NCBI GenBank assembly: GCA_016181905.1
Contig: JACOYM010000054.1
Location: 1-5,704, forward strand
Origin: Candidatus Pacearchaeota archaeon
Lineage (GTDB): Archaea; Nanobdellota; Nanobdellia; Pacearchaeales; GW2011-AR1
DNA length: 5,704 nucleotides
Reading direction: 5' to 3'
In this document: in pieces, positions 1-5,435 of the stretch
Layout: each line of letters begins with the position of its first letter
Numbering within the stretch: the first letter of the stretch is position 1
The notes under the pieces: model-generated
What the model was told of the DNA's origin: nothing
What the model saw: the letters and a program-made list of their open reading frames with translations, nothing else
Database searches by the model: none
Translations under genes and position numbers: made by a program

Positions 1-88
1 ACTGGTTGCAGAGCCTTCCAACAAGGCTTTGCTTTTGTGATATCTTTTCTTTTTCTTCCTGTTCTGAGTAAGTATTCCCGTATCCCAT
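1..88 (-). CDS. Possible 5' end of an unknown protein gene, partial
   Basis: A minus-strand frame is open from an ATG at 88-86 to the window edge, giving 29 complete codons (begins MGYGNTYSEQEEKEK). The predicted peptide is polar and rich in Glu, Lys and Gln, with no recognisable motif. The main support is a TATA-like box about 25 bases upstream of the ATG, the same spacing as at the other genes here, and an in-frame TAA at 103-101 that limits upstream extension. Against it, the opposite strand is also open over 1-87, and a hairpin followed by a T-rich tract (8-60) could mean that the region is the 3' flank of a plus-strand gene. No function can be given. Confidence 0.42.
   Translation of the reverse strand, partial: MGYGNTYSEQEEKEKISQKQSLVGRLCNQ
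8..60 (+). terminator. Possible hairpin plus T-rich terminator
   Basis: Bases 8-17 pair with 23-32 around a five-base loop, giving ten pairs with one G-U wobble at 11/29. The wobble forms only in the plus-strand RNA; the minus-strand RNA would have a C-A mismatch there. The hairpin is followed by a pyrimidine tract with several T runs (33-60). This resembles a terminator for a plus-strand gene lying left of the window. Archaeal termination depends mainly on T tracts, so the hairpin may be incidental, and this reading competes with the minus-strand ORF over the same bases. Confidence 0.3.
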
Positions 89-104
89 GATTCCAGACAA
101 TTAA

Positions 105-119
105 GTTTATATTTAAACA
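105..119. promoter_or_regulatory. Shared divergent TATA-box region
   Basis: An AT-rich, nearly palindromic stretch (GTTTATATTTAAAC, 105-118) can be read as a TATA box on both strands. On the plus strand its right half lies about 27 bases before the ATG at 143. On the minus strand its left-pointing half lies about 25 bases before the ATG at 88. Both distances suit transcripts that start at or next to the start codon. One TBP-binding region may therefore serve both genes. Confidence 0.5.
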
Positions 120-142
120 ATTCCTCAAAAATTTTGACTAAA

Positions 143-754
143 ATGGACAAGATACTAAAGCTTTTTCAGTATAATCAAAAACTGAAATTTAGCAAGATTG
201 AAGAAGCCCTGGGCATGAGGTCTAATAAATTAGCATATCACCTTAAAAATCTGGCAAAGAAGGGGATTTTAGTTAAACAAGGGGATTATTACTCACTATC
301 TGAAGCTTCAGAATATCTTATTCCATATATTGCTGAGAAGAGCGCAGTCCTGCCGGCAATACTGGTTCACATTGGAAATAAAAACGAAGCCCTGTTATAC
401 CCCCGAAGCAAAAGGCCTTATAAGGGATTGCTGTCAATGCCGGGGGGCAGGATTCTTATTGGCGAATCTTTAAAAGATGCTGTTCAAAGGATAGCCAGAA
501 AAATATTCAATATAAATGCAAGGCTGGAAAAGATTCATTCTGTTTCATTAGAGCAGGTAAGAAAGTCAGGCAGGCTGGTTCATTCTTTCTTGCTGGTTTT
601 TGTTTCAGCCAAGACACGAAATAAATTGAAATTAACAAACCTAAAGAAGAATAAAAAGAAAATTATCCCAAGTGACTATGAGCTTCTAACAAATGACCTT
701 TCTAAAGAAATAAGGATAAAAACAATAAATTCAAAGGTTAATGAGCCAGGATAA
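143..754 (+). CDS. Winged-helix protein with degenerate Nudix-fold domain; probable regulator
   Basis: This 203-residue protein has two parts. Residues 1-55 are a winged helix-turn-helix of the kind that binds DNA, with the recognition-helix segment around LGMRSNKLAYHLKNL and a wing near KQGDYYSL. Residues 68-160 resemble a Nudix fold: a hydrophobic strand (VLPAILVHI), then LLSMPGGRILIGESL, which aligns with the start of the Nudix box. G102, E108 and R116 of the box are kept. The REUxEE section reads RIARKI, so all three usual metal-binding glutamates (positions 117, 120 and 121) are gone. Hydrolysis therefore looks unlikely, and a ligand-sensing role is inferred by analogy with NrtR-type regulators, although the domain order here is reversed. 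The tail (160-203) is lysine-rich. I chose the ATG at 143 over the in-frame TTG at 134 because the TATA spacing then fits. It converges on the helicase gene with a 24-base gap and is divergent from the possible gene at 1-88, which may be its target. Confidence 0.82.
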   Translation: MDKILKLFQYNQKLKFSKIEEALGMRSNKLAYHLKNLAKKGILVKQGDYYSLSEASEYLIPYIAEKSAVLPAILVHIGNKNEALLYPRSKRPYKGLLSMPGGRILIGESLKDAVQRIARKIFNINARLEKIHSVSLEQVRKSGRLVHSFLLVFVSAKTRNKLKLTNLKKNKKKIIPSDYELLTNDLSKEIRIKTINSKVNEPG

Positions 755-778
755 TACAATCAGTATCTACTGCAGTAT

Positions 779-2311
779 TTATCTTCTCCCCCCAAAATTC
801 CTGCTTCTTTTGAATCTTCTGTTGCCCCCATACCTGTCATCTCTGCTGTGAAACCTGCCGGTTCTATTTTCACTGCCATGCTCGCTTCTTCTGCTGTCAT
901 CTCTTCTCTGATAAGGCCTGTTCTCCCTGTGTTCACCACTGCCCTCGCTTCTCCTGCGGAAATTATTGCCCCCATGCCCAAACTCCCTGCGGGGCCTGTA
1001 TCCTTCTGCCCTGTTCTCCCTCTCTCTGTATGGTCGTGAGTGTGAATCATTCTCTCTATATCTGCCCTCTCTGCTGTATTGCTCTCTGCCCCTGCTAAAG
1101 CCCCTTTCAAATCTTCTGCCCTGCCCGCTAAATCCTCTATCCCCCCTGTTAAATCCCCTGCCAAACCCGCCTGCCCTGGGCTCCTTGAACCTTGCCATTA
1201 TTCTTTCAATTTGCGGCGTCTCTCCTCTTTTAATCTTAAACTCATCATTATGCATTACTCTCTGGAAGTTTTCATAATCCCTGCTTGCAATAATGTTAAT
1301 CACCTTTCCTTCTTTTCCAGCCCTTGCAGTCCTTCCTATCCTGTGAATATAATCTTTGATGTCTCTTGGGGCATCATAGTTGTAAATATGCGAGACTCCT
1401 TTTATGTCAAGCCCTCTTGCAGCAACATCTGTGCAGACTAAAACAGAGGCGTGCTTTGAATGAAATTTCTCCAGTGTTCTGGTTCTTTTTTGCTGGGCAT
1501 GCCCGCCATGGATTGCCAGGGCATCTATTCCCGCCTCTTTTAAATTATCCGCAATAAAATCTGTATTCCTCTGCGTGTTGCAGAAAACCATGACTAAATC
1601 TGCCTTTTCATGCTTCAGAAAATGGACAAGCAGGGAAAATTTATTGTAATCTTCAATGTCATAATACACTTGGGTTAGCTTTGAAGGGTCAACATAAGCT
1701 TCTGCAGAAACCTCGACTGGCTTATGCATGTATTTGCCTGCAAGCCTTGCAATATCATCTGATATCGTCGCTGAAAACAGCAGGGTTTGCCTTTTGGAAG
1801 GGCATTCTTTTATGATTCTTTCAACATCATCCTTAAAGCCCATGTCCAGCATTCTGTCAGCTTCATCCAAAACAAGGATTTTGACATCGCGAAAGCTTAT
1901 TGTTCTCCTGCTGACATGGTCCAAGATTCTTCCTGGAGTTCCCACAACAATATCTGCAGCCCTTAAATCCCTCATCTGGGGGTTTATTGGGACTCCTCCA
2001 TAAACCGCAGTTGTTTCCAGATGCTTGTGCTTTGAAAATCTTTGCAGTGCATTGGAAACCTGCTCTGCCAGTTCCCTTGTCGGGGTTAATATCAATGCCT
2101 GAATTCCTTTTCCTCTTTCAGCCTCTTTTATGATTACTGAAGCAAAAGCCAGTGTCTTTCCAGATCCCGTTGAAGCCTCAGCTATGACATCCTTTCCCTC
2201 AAGAATCAAGGGAATTGATTTCTCCTGTATCTCTGAAGGCTTCTCAAAGTTCTGCTCTTGAATTGATTTCAAGATAGGCTCGATAATGCCAAGTTTTCTA
2301 AATTTTTCCAT
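779..2311 (-). CDS. DEAD-box ATP-dependent RNA helicase with RGG-like tail
   Basis: This is a complete 510-residue DEAD-box RNA helicase, an ATP-driven enzyme that unwinds RNA duplexes and remodels RNA-protein complexes in the cytoplasm. All the superfamily 2 motifs are present: Q motif (F22-Q29, FEKPSEIQ), Walker A ASTGSGKT (46-53), PTRELA (77-82), GG (105-106), TPGR (125-128), DEAD (149-152), SAT (180-182), VFCNT (242-246), TDVAARGLDI (294-303) and HRIGRTARAG (323-332). The two RecA-like domains end near residue 370. The last 135 or so residues are a low-complexity tail with about 38 arginines plus many Gly, Ser, Glu, Asp and aromatic residues, probably disordered and RNA-binding. Such tails occur in DeaD/CsdA-like and cold-responsive archaeal helicases, but the sequence does not prove a cold-shock role. 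The start at 2311 opens directly into the helicase N-terminus. It appears monocistronic, convergent with the wHTH-Nudix gene and divergent from the coiled-coil gene. Confidence 0.97.
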   Translation of the reverse strand: MEKFRKLGIIEPILKSIQEQNFEKPSEIQEKSIPLILEGKDVIAEASTGSGKTLAFASVIIKEAERGKGIQALILTPTRELAEQVSNALQRFSKHKHLETTAVYGGVPINPQMRDLRAADIVVGTPGRILDHVSRRTISFRDVKILVLDEADRMLDMGFKDDVERIIKECPSKRQTLLFSATISDDIARLAGKYMHKPVEVSAEAYVDPSKLTQVYYDIEDYNKFSLLVHFLKHEKADLVMVFCNTQRNTDFIADNLKEAGIDALAIHGGHAQQKRTRTLEKFHSKHASVLVCTDVAARGLDIKGVSHIYNYDAPRDIKDYIHRIGRTARAGKEGKVINIIASRDYENFQRVMHNDEFKIKRGETPQIERIMARFKEPRAGGFGRGFNRGDRGFSGQGRRFERGFSRGREQYSREGRYRENDSHSRPYRERENRAEGYRPRREFGHGGNNFRRRSEGSGEHRENRPYQRRDDSRRSEHGSENRTGRFHSRDDRYGGNRRFKRSRNFGGRR

Positions 2312-2328
2312 TTACGCTTATTAATCTT

Positions 2329-2338
2329 ATTATTTTGT
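2329..2338 (-). promoter_or_regulatory. Weak TATA-like box for the helicase gene
   Basis: Read on the minus strand, an ACAAAATAAT-type stretch lies about 22-26 bases before the helicase ATG at 2311, the spacing seen for other promoters here. It is a poor TATA match. A better AT-rich element on the same strand (about 2396-2410, reading CTTAAATATTAAATT) would give a leader of roughly 60-70 bases that includes the inverted repeat at 2362-2390. Either could be the real promoter. Confidence 0.28.
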
Positions 2339-2361
2339 ACAAAATGCAGGTTTCCCAGCAC

Positions 2362-2390
2362 AAGAAAAAGACTAATACTAGCTTTTTCTT
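2362..2390. repeat. Inverted repeat upstream of the helicase gene
   Basis: AAGAAAAAG (2362-2370) is the exact reverse complement of CTTTTTCTT (2382-2390). Inside it, CTA (2372-2374) can pair with TAG (2379-2381) around a four-base loop, with one bulged A at 2371, for up to 12 pairs. It sits 51-79 bases before the helicase start and more than 120 bases before the coiled-coil start. It could be an operator for a dimeric regulator or, if transcription starts upstream of it, an RNA hairpin in the helicase leader. Confidence 0.45.
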
Positions 2391-2483
2391 TAACAAATTT
2401 AATATTTAAGGTAGATATTTATGGTTTATAAAACTTTGGGAGAATTTTGTTTGTGTTATCCAGAAATAGTATTTATGGAAAAC

Positions 2484-2491
2484 TTTAATAT
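2484..2491 (+). promoter_or_regulatory. TATA box of the coiled-coil gene
   Basis: TTTAATAT, preceded by a purine-rich GAAAAC that could act as a BRE, is centred about 25 bases before the ATG at 2513, which predicts a leaderless or nearly leaderless transcript. A second TATA-like sequence, TTTATAAAA (2425-2433), lies further upstream and would give a leader of about 60 bases; it could be an alternative promoter. Confidence 0.5.
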
Positions 2492-2512
2492 CCCACCTGC
2501 CTTTTGTTTAAA

Positions 2513-3505
2513 ATGTCATGGCTGGATTTTTTTAGAAGTAGCAGGAAACAGGAAAAAGGCAGGAAGGAAGAAGCCAAAAAGATAGCATGTCAAAACCTGG
2601 ATGCTGAGATAAAGGCAGAATTTGAAAGTCTTAATAAAAAAATCCAGGATGCCGGGCAGCAGGCAAGGCAGGGCATTCTGCAGCTAAACTCCGAGCTTAA
2701 GGGGCATATATCAACTCTGAGAAATATAAGCCTTGACGGGAAAAAAGAGCCGGAAAGGCTGAAATTTATAGTCAAAGAAAATCTTTATCACTATATCTCT
2801 TGTCTCCAAAAGCTTGCAGATGAGCTTGAAAATCTAACAATTGACAGGAATTATCTGGAAAGGATAAGCATTATTTTTGAGAATTTCAGGAAAAATTCCA
2901 TTAATGCCTTTGAAAAAGCCACTATATTAATAGGAAAAGAGATGGATGACGCGAGAAACTCAATTAAAGCCTTTTCAGAGAATTTTAACAGCATTATAAC
3001 CCAAAATAAAGATGCATTTGAAAGGGAAAAGACAGCAAACCAGCTGAAAAATCTTATGCTAAAGCTTGAAGATGAGAAAAATGCAGGGCTGCAGATTGAA
3101 AATTCCCTGCAAAATATGGAGGAAAATCTTAAAGGGCTTGAAAAACAAAGGACAGAAAAAGAAAAAAAGCTTGAAGAGATAAAAAACAGCAGCGAGTATA
3201 AAGAGCTTCTTGAGGAAAAAGAAAAGCTAAGAGGGAGGACAGGCGAGCTTGACAAGGAGATTTTCAGCCTCAAGCAGGAACTTGACCTTAAATATTTATC
3301 AAAATATTTTCATTATGAAAAAGAGAAAAGCCAGATTCTGAAGGAATATATTGAAAATTTCAAGTCAGCATTGGAAAATGATAATAACCTTCAAATAGCG
3401 CAGATAATAAAGGAAATCAAGCTGGATTTTGATATTGAAAGGATAAGCGCCCATAGAGGCGCAGATAAAAGCCATAGAAGACGGGATAAAAAGGCTAAGC
3501 CTTGA
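2513..3505 (+). CDS. Coiled-coil protein of unknown function, probably frameshifted near its 3' end
   Basis: The frame encodes 330 residues with a strongly helical, charged composition. A short N-terminal segment (MSWLDFFRSSRKQEKGRK) leads into a helical region to about residue 160. Then follows a long coiled coil at about 165-260, rich in Glu, Lys and Leu, as in LEEIKNSSEYKELLEEKEKL. There is no signal peptide, membrane segment or enzymatic motif. Many archaeal proteins of this look are structural or SMC/SbcC-like in composition, but I do not recognise the family. The last 17 residues (from H314, HRGADKSHRRRDKKAKP) do not fit the rest of the protein, while another frame continues the heptad pattern immediately. 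The natural protein is therefore probably 377 residues ending at 3647 (see the next entry). The ATG at 2513 is preferred to an in-frame TTG at 2504 because the TATA box is about 25 bases before the ATG. It appears monocistronic. Confidence 0.8.
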   Translation: MSWLDFFRSSRKQEKGRKEEAKKIACQNLDAEIKAEFESLNKKIQDAGQQARQGILQLNSELKGHISTLRNISLDGKKEPERLKFIVKENLYHYISCLQKLADELENLTIDRNYLERISIIFENFRKNSINAFEKATILIGKEMDDARNSIKAFSENFNSIITQNKDAFEREKTANQLKNLMLKLEDEKNAGLQIENSLQNMEENLKGLEKQRTEKEKKLEEIKNSSEYKELLEEKEKLRGRTGELDKEIFSLKQELDLKYLSKYFHYEKEKSQILKEYIENFKSALENDNNLQIAQIIKEIKLDFDIERISAHRGADKSHRRRDKKAKP

Positions 3506-3647
3506 AGTTCTAGGCATGCAAAGCAGTATTGAGCAGGAAAAAATAAAGGCTCAAAAATTCCATGAAAAAGCAGGGCAGACAACCAGAGACATTGAAAAGT
3601 TGGCAAAGATTTTGTGGGGGAGGGGGGAGATAAATTTTTCTTGTTGA
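3447..3647 (+). pseudogene. Out-of-frame C-terminus of the coiled-coil gene
   Basis: In the frame one base further on, an open stretch runs from just after a TAA at 3444-3446 to a TGA at 3645-3647. Dropping one C of the CCC at 3450-3452 joins residue A313 to IEAQIKAIEDGIKRLSLEV. This has hydrophobic residues at 314, 318, 321, 325, 328 and 332, an ideal heptad pattern. It continues through MQSSIEQEKIKAQKF and DIEKLAKILWG and adds 64 residues. The cause may be a sequencing or assembly error, a real mutation, or translational +1 slippage. The sequence alone cannot decide, and I see no classical slippery signal. Two G runs (3616-3620 and 3622-3627) close to the stop make the last few residues less certain. 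Confidence 0.72.
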
Positions 3648-3670
3648 AAAATAAATATAAAAAGTAAAAG

Positions 3671-3678
3671 TTTAAAAT
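3671..3678 (+). promoter_or_regulatory. TATA box of the membrane-protein gene
   Basis: TTTAAAAT, preceded by an A/G-rich BRE-like run (3661-3670), is centred about 25 bases before the ATG at 3700. This gives the membrane gene its own promoter just after the end of the coiled-coil gene and points to a leaderless transcript. Confidence 0.5.
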
Positions 3679-3699
3679 CTCTTATTTCTTATAGCTTCT

Positions 3700-4395
3700 A
3701 TGGCAAAGAGGCATAGAAACAAACATAACACAAAAAGTTTTCATAAACCTAATAGTAATCTAAAATCTAATTTCTTCTGGTTAGTTATTTGGGTATTAGT
3801 TTATGCAGGATTATATCTTATTTTTGCCTTTTTATTAAAAGAAATATTTGGGAATTTTAAATTCTTTCAAGTTAGATTATTGTATATCTTATTAATTGGT
3901 TTGTGTTTTTCTATATCCTCTAGGATAATTTGGTCTTTAATTCATAAGAGAAACATCTATATTGGAACAGATGTATTTTTATTTTGGACATTTGCTTATG
4001 GTTTCTCTATTTGGTTTGGACAATTTTTAAGAGATTTGATTATAGAAAGATTTAATCATCCGATACTAACAAATATCTTTATAGATGCTATAATCATTGG
4101 AATTGTAGTCTGTCTTTTAATAAAACTAATTAAAAAAATAGAGTTTGGTTTTGGAAAAAGAAGAATAAGAGCCCCTTCTCAAATAGCAACAGGAATTATA
4201 TTAATTGTTGCAGGAATTCTAACATTTAGATTTTCATATCAAATATTTGTAGGCTGGTTTAATTGGATGGAAGGCATGGCTTGGAGTTGGTTAATTGGTT
4301 TAGGTTTGATTATTGCTGGATTTTTGGTATTAATTGCATGGTGGAGAAATAATGTTCTGCAACATAGGGTAGGTATCAAATTTGGACGCTGGTAG
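3700..4395 (+). CDS. Six-helix integral membrane protein, unknown function
   Basis: The 231-residue product starts with a basic hydrophilic segment (MAKRHRNKHNTKSFHK, residues 1-24). About six hydrophobic helices follow, at roughly 25-46, 59-80, 89-110, 123-142, 161-184 and 195-214, and the C-terminus is short and basic. The basic loops (HKRN near 82-85, KKIEFGFGKRRIR near 145-157 and the C-terminal tail) suggest by the positive-inside rule that both ends are cytoplasmic. Aromatic residues are frequent in the last third (FVGWFNWMEGMAWSW). I see no transporter, protease or enzyme motif and do not recognise the family. The gene is far more AT-rich than the helicase gene and uses TTA, ATT/ATA and AGA heavily where the coiled-coil gene prefers CTT and AGG. 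Membrane composition explains part of this; recent acquisition is possible. It has its own TATA box and a convergent downstream neighbour, so it is probably monocistronic. Confidence 0.85.
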   Translation: MAKRHRNKHNTKSFHKPNSNLKSNFFWLVIWVLVYAGLYLIFAFLLKEIFGNFKFFQVRLLYILLIGLCFSISSRIIWSLIHKRNIYIGTDVFLFWTFAYGFSIWFGQFLRDLIIERFNHPILTNIFIDAIIIGIVVCLLIKLIKKIEFGFGKRRIRAPSQIATGIILIVAGILTFRFSYQIFVGWFNWMEGMAWSWLIGLGLIIAGFLVLIAWWRNNVLQHRVGIKFGRW

Positions 4396-4504
4396 TAATT
4401 TCTCCTTATATTATTAAATTAATGCTCAATGCGTCCATTCTTCCCTCTCTAAATCCTTCACCCCCCCCCCAGTCACATTTATACACCCTTGACCAGAATT
4501 ACGC
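4396..4504. other. Convergent intergenic gap with pyrimidine-rich tracts
   Basis: This gap separates the 3' ends of the membrane gene and the protease gene. Its plus strand is pyrimidine-rich, with TTTCTCCTT right after the membrane gene stop (possible T-rich termination signal), a TTCTTCCCTCTCT stretch and a C10 homopolymer at 4461-4470. No ORF or stable hairpin stands out. Confidence 0.5.
4473..4488. repeat. Promoter-like 16-base sequence repeated at 5278-5293
   Basis: TCACATTTATACACCC at 4473-4488 matches TCACATTTATATACCC at 5278-5293 except at one base. The second copy is placed correctly to act as the TATA region of the short ORF at 5315. The first copy follows a C10 tract (4461-4470) in the gap between convergent genes and has no ORF at the expected distance. 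It could drive an antisense RNA into the protease 3' end, or be a chance match to the BRE/TATA consensus. Confidence 0.35.
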
Positions 4505-4957
4505 CTAAATCTCTTCAAAATAAGCCATATTATTCTTAAAATCTGCTATTAGCCTCATTTTTTGGGATATTAAAAAATCCAGTCCAATTATAGTATCAAT
4601 TTGATAAGCGCTAATCCTCATCTCTTGGCTAAGATTATTAAGTGCTGGAACATCCACCACATATACGGGCATTTCTACACTCTTCGTTTTTCCTTCAGGG
4701 GATTTTATTATGAACTTAAACTTATCCAGCTTTCTGCAAGGTATGCTTCCCCTTCCAAAGCCGCAAATTGGTAATGCTTTTTCACCAGTAGCAGAAATTT
4801 TTAATTTAGATGCAGCGCCAGCAGAAATAATAGTTCTAGGGCTTCCTGTATCAACAACAGAAATAATGCCCCCAAAAGAATGCGGGTGCATTGAAACAAT
4901 GTTAAATAATAAACGCTCGGCTCCTGCCTCTTTTATTAAGTCTATATTAAAAATCAT
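4505..4957 (-). CDS. Retropepsin-like aspartyl protease
   Basis: This 150-residue protein has the pattern of a clan AA (retropepsin-like) aspartyl protease. A hydrophobic strand leads to the catalytic motif V-V-D36-T-G-S, followed by PRTIIS. Near the C-terminus, I-I-G-L-D-F-L (123-129) and MRLIADFKNNMAYFEEI supply the hydrophobic-hydrophobic-Gly turn and final strands expected of the fold. With one DTG per chain it would act as a homodimer, as retroviral and single-domain microbial retropepsins do. There is no signal peptide, so it is probably cytoplasmic. The substrate is unknown. It is the second gene of a minus-strand operon: its ATG lies one base after the TAA of the DUF5678-like gene, and no Shine-Dalgarno sits at the usual distance (a GGAGAA lies about 18 bases upstream), so translational coupling is likely. 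Cognate small proteins may be processed or stabilised by this pair, but that is inference. Confidence 0.85.
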   Translation of the reverse strand: MIFNIDLIKEAGAERLLFNIVSMHPHSFGGIISVVDTGSPRTIISAGAASKLKISATGEKALPICGFGRGSIPCRKLDKFKFIIKSPEGKTKSVEMPVYVVDVPALNNLSQEMRISAYQIDTIIGLDFLISQKMRLIADFKNNMAYFEEI

Positions 4958-4958
4958 A

Positions 4959-5204
4959 TTAGTATAGTATAATTTCTCCTTCTCGGGGAATAAATTGCAC
5001 TATTATCTTGCTAAAATTAAGTTTTTGCACATCTAACATTCTCCTGATGTCATCAAATGTATCAGCATTTGCTACAACTTCTTTATTTTCGATAGCAATA
5101 AACCTTCCACCAAACTTCTTTTGCAGCCCTTTAAAGTTACTGGAGATAAATTGCGAGCCAGTTTCAAGAATTTCAAATTCTTTTAAGATTTCTTGTTCTG
5201 CCAT
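4959..5204 (-). CDS. Small DUF5678-like protein, operon partner of the protease
   Basis: This 81-residue protein has the look of the DUF5678 family. An N-terminal helix (residues 1-30) is followed by a core strand-turn-strand, FGGRFIAIENKEVVANADT (31-49), and a helix (FDDIRRMLDVQ). A last strand, KIIVQFIPREGEIILY, carries the family-like I-P pair at 72-73. The assignment comes from recalled sequence patterns and should be confirmed by profile search. The function of the family is not established. It is the promoter-proximal gene of the operon, with the aspartyl protease starting one base after its stop. From memory, genes of this type are often found beside retropepsin-like proteases in archaea and bacteria, which suggests a shared job. 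The ATG at 5204 fits the TATA box about 24 bases upstream. Confidence 0.75.
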   Translation of the reverse strand: MAEQEILKEFEILETGSQFISSNFKGLQKKFGGRFIAIENKEVVANADTFDDIRRMLDVQKLNFSKIIVQFIPREGEIILY

Positions 5205-5223
5205 ATAATTCTTTAAGAATTTC

Positions 5224-5232
5224 TATATTTAA
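5224..5232 (-). promoter_or_regulatory. TATA box of the DUF5678/protease operon
   Basis: On the minus strand the bases read TTAAATATA, preceded by AGAAAAGC, a good BRE-plus-TATA arrangement. The box is centred about 24 bases before the ATG at 5204, so the operon transcript should begin at or very near the start codon. Confidence 0.6.
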
Positions 5233-5282
5233 GCTTTTCTACCACTTTTAAGGCAACAAAGAAATTCCCGCTCCACATCACA

Positions 5283-5290
5283 TTTATATA
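5283..5290 (+). promoter_or_regulatory. TATA box before a very short ORF
   Basis: TTTATATA within CACATTTATATACCC is centred about 28 bases before the ATG at 5315. It is divergent from the promoter at 5224-5232, and together they account for the 110-base gap between the opposing start codons. Confidence 0.5.
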
Positions 5291-5314
5291 CCCGTTTTAT
5301 CTGGATATTATATC

Positions 5315-5383
5315 ATGGCAGCAACACCACCAGCAGCAAAAAAGAGAAAGATGGAATATAATATTGACCAGTTTGTTTTTTAA
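5315..5383 (+). CDS. Short ORF of 22 codons, possibly a frameshifted 44-residue protein
   Basis: An ATG at the right distance from a good TATA box begins a 22-residue peptide, MAATPPAAKKRKMEYNIDQF and two more residues, ending at TAA 5381-5383. The Ala/Pro-rich start and basic KKRK cluster look like a real protein N-terminus. The stop lies just after a T6 run (5375-5380 region). Removing one T would continue the frame as NELSVLVSLKFFSDKVYKEL to a TAA at 5448-5450, giving 44 residues that end shortly before the next gene. It could be a genuine micro-protein, a small gene with an indel, or the stub of a decayed gene. I do not recognise it, and the coding case rests on promoter placement and composition only. 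Confidence 0.35.
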   Translation: MAATPPAAKKRKMEYNIDQFVF

Positions 5384-5427
5384 TGAATTAAGCGTTCTTG
5401 TCTCACTTAAATTTTTCAGCGATAAAG

Positions 5428-5435
5428 TTTATAAA
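5428..5435 (+). promoter_or_regulatory. TATA box of the C-terminal window regulator gene
   Basis: TTTATAAA is centred about 28 bases before the ATG at 5460, with a purine-rich GCGATAAAG just upstream that may act as a BRE. It overlaps the possible out-of-frame extension of the short upstream ORF, so that extension and this promoter would share bases. Confidence 0.55.

Noticed and set aside
761..778. Short palindrome TACTGCAGTA (768-777) between the convergent genes, considered as a bidirectional terminator
   Set aside because: The stem is too short to leave a loop and no T tract follows on either strand.
760..1164. A 134-codon open frame on the minus strand overlapping the helicase tail, and several open plus-strand frames over 848-1557
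   Set aside because: They mirror the purine-rich repetitive codons (AGR, GGN, GAN) of the helicase tail and body. The helicase frame has complete motifs, and the alternatives show no family features or promoters.
2421..2585. A 54-codon plus-strand frame starting at the ATG at 2421
   Set aside because: It overlaps the start of the coiled-coil gene in another frame, its first bases form part of a TATA-like box, and its composition is not protein-like in the second half.
2851..3273. A 140-codon minus-strand frame rich in Ser and Phe inside the coiled-coil gene
   Set aside because: It is the reverse complement of Glu/Lys-rich heptads, which read as Phe/Ser/Leu on the other strand. It has no promoter and no plausible domain.
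3616..3627. Two G runs considered as a G-quadruplex
   Set aside because: Only two runs are present, so an intramolecular quadruplex is not supported. They matter mainly as a possible source of sequence-length errors.
4710..4967. An 85-codon plus-strand frame antisense to the protease gene
   Set aside because: It is fully covered by the protease frame, which carries the DTG and IIG motifs, and has no TATA box at the usual distance.
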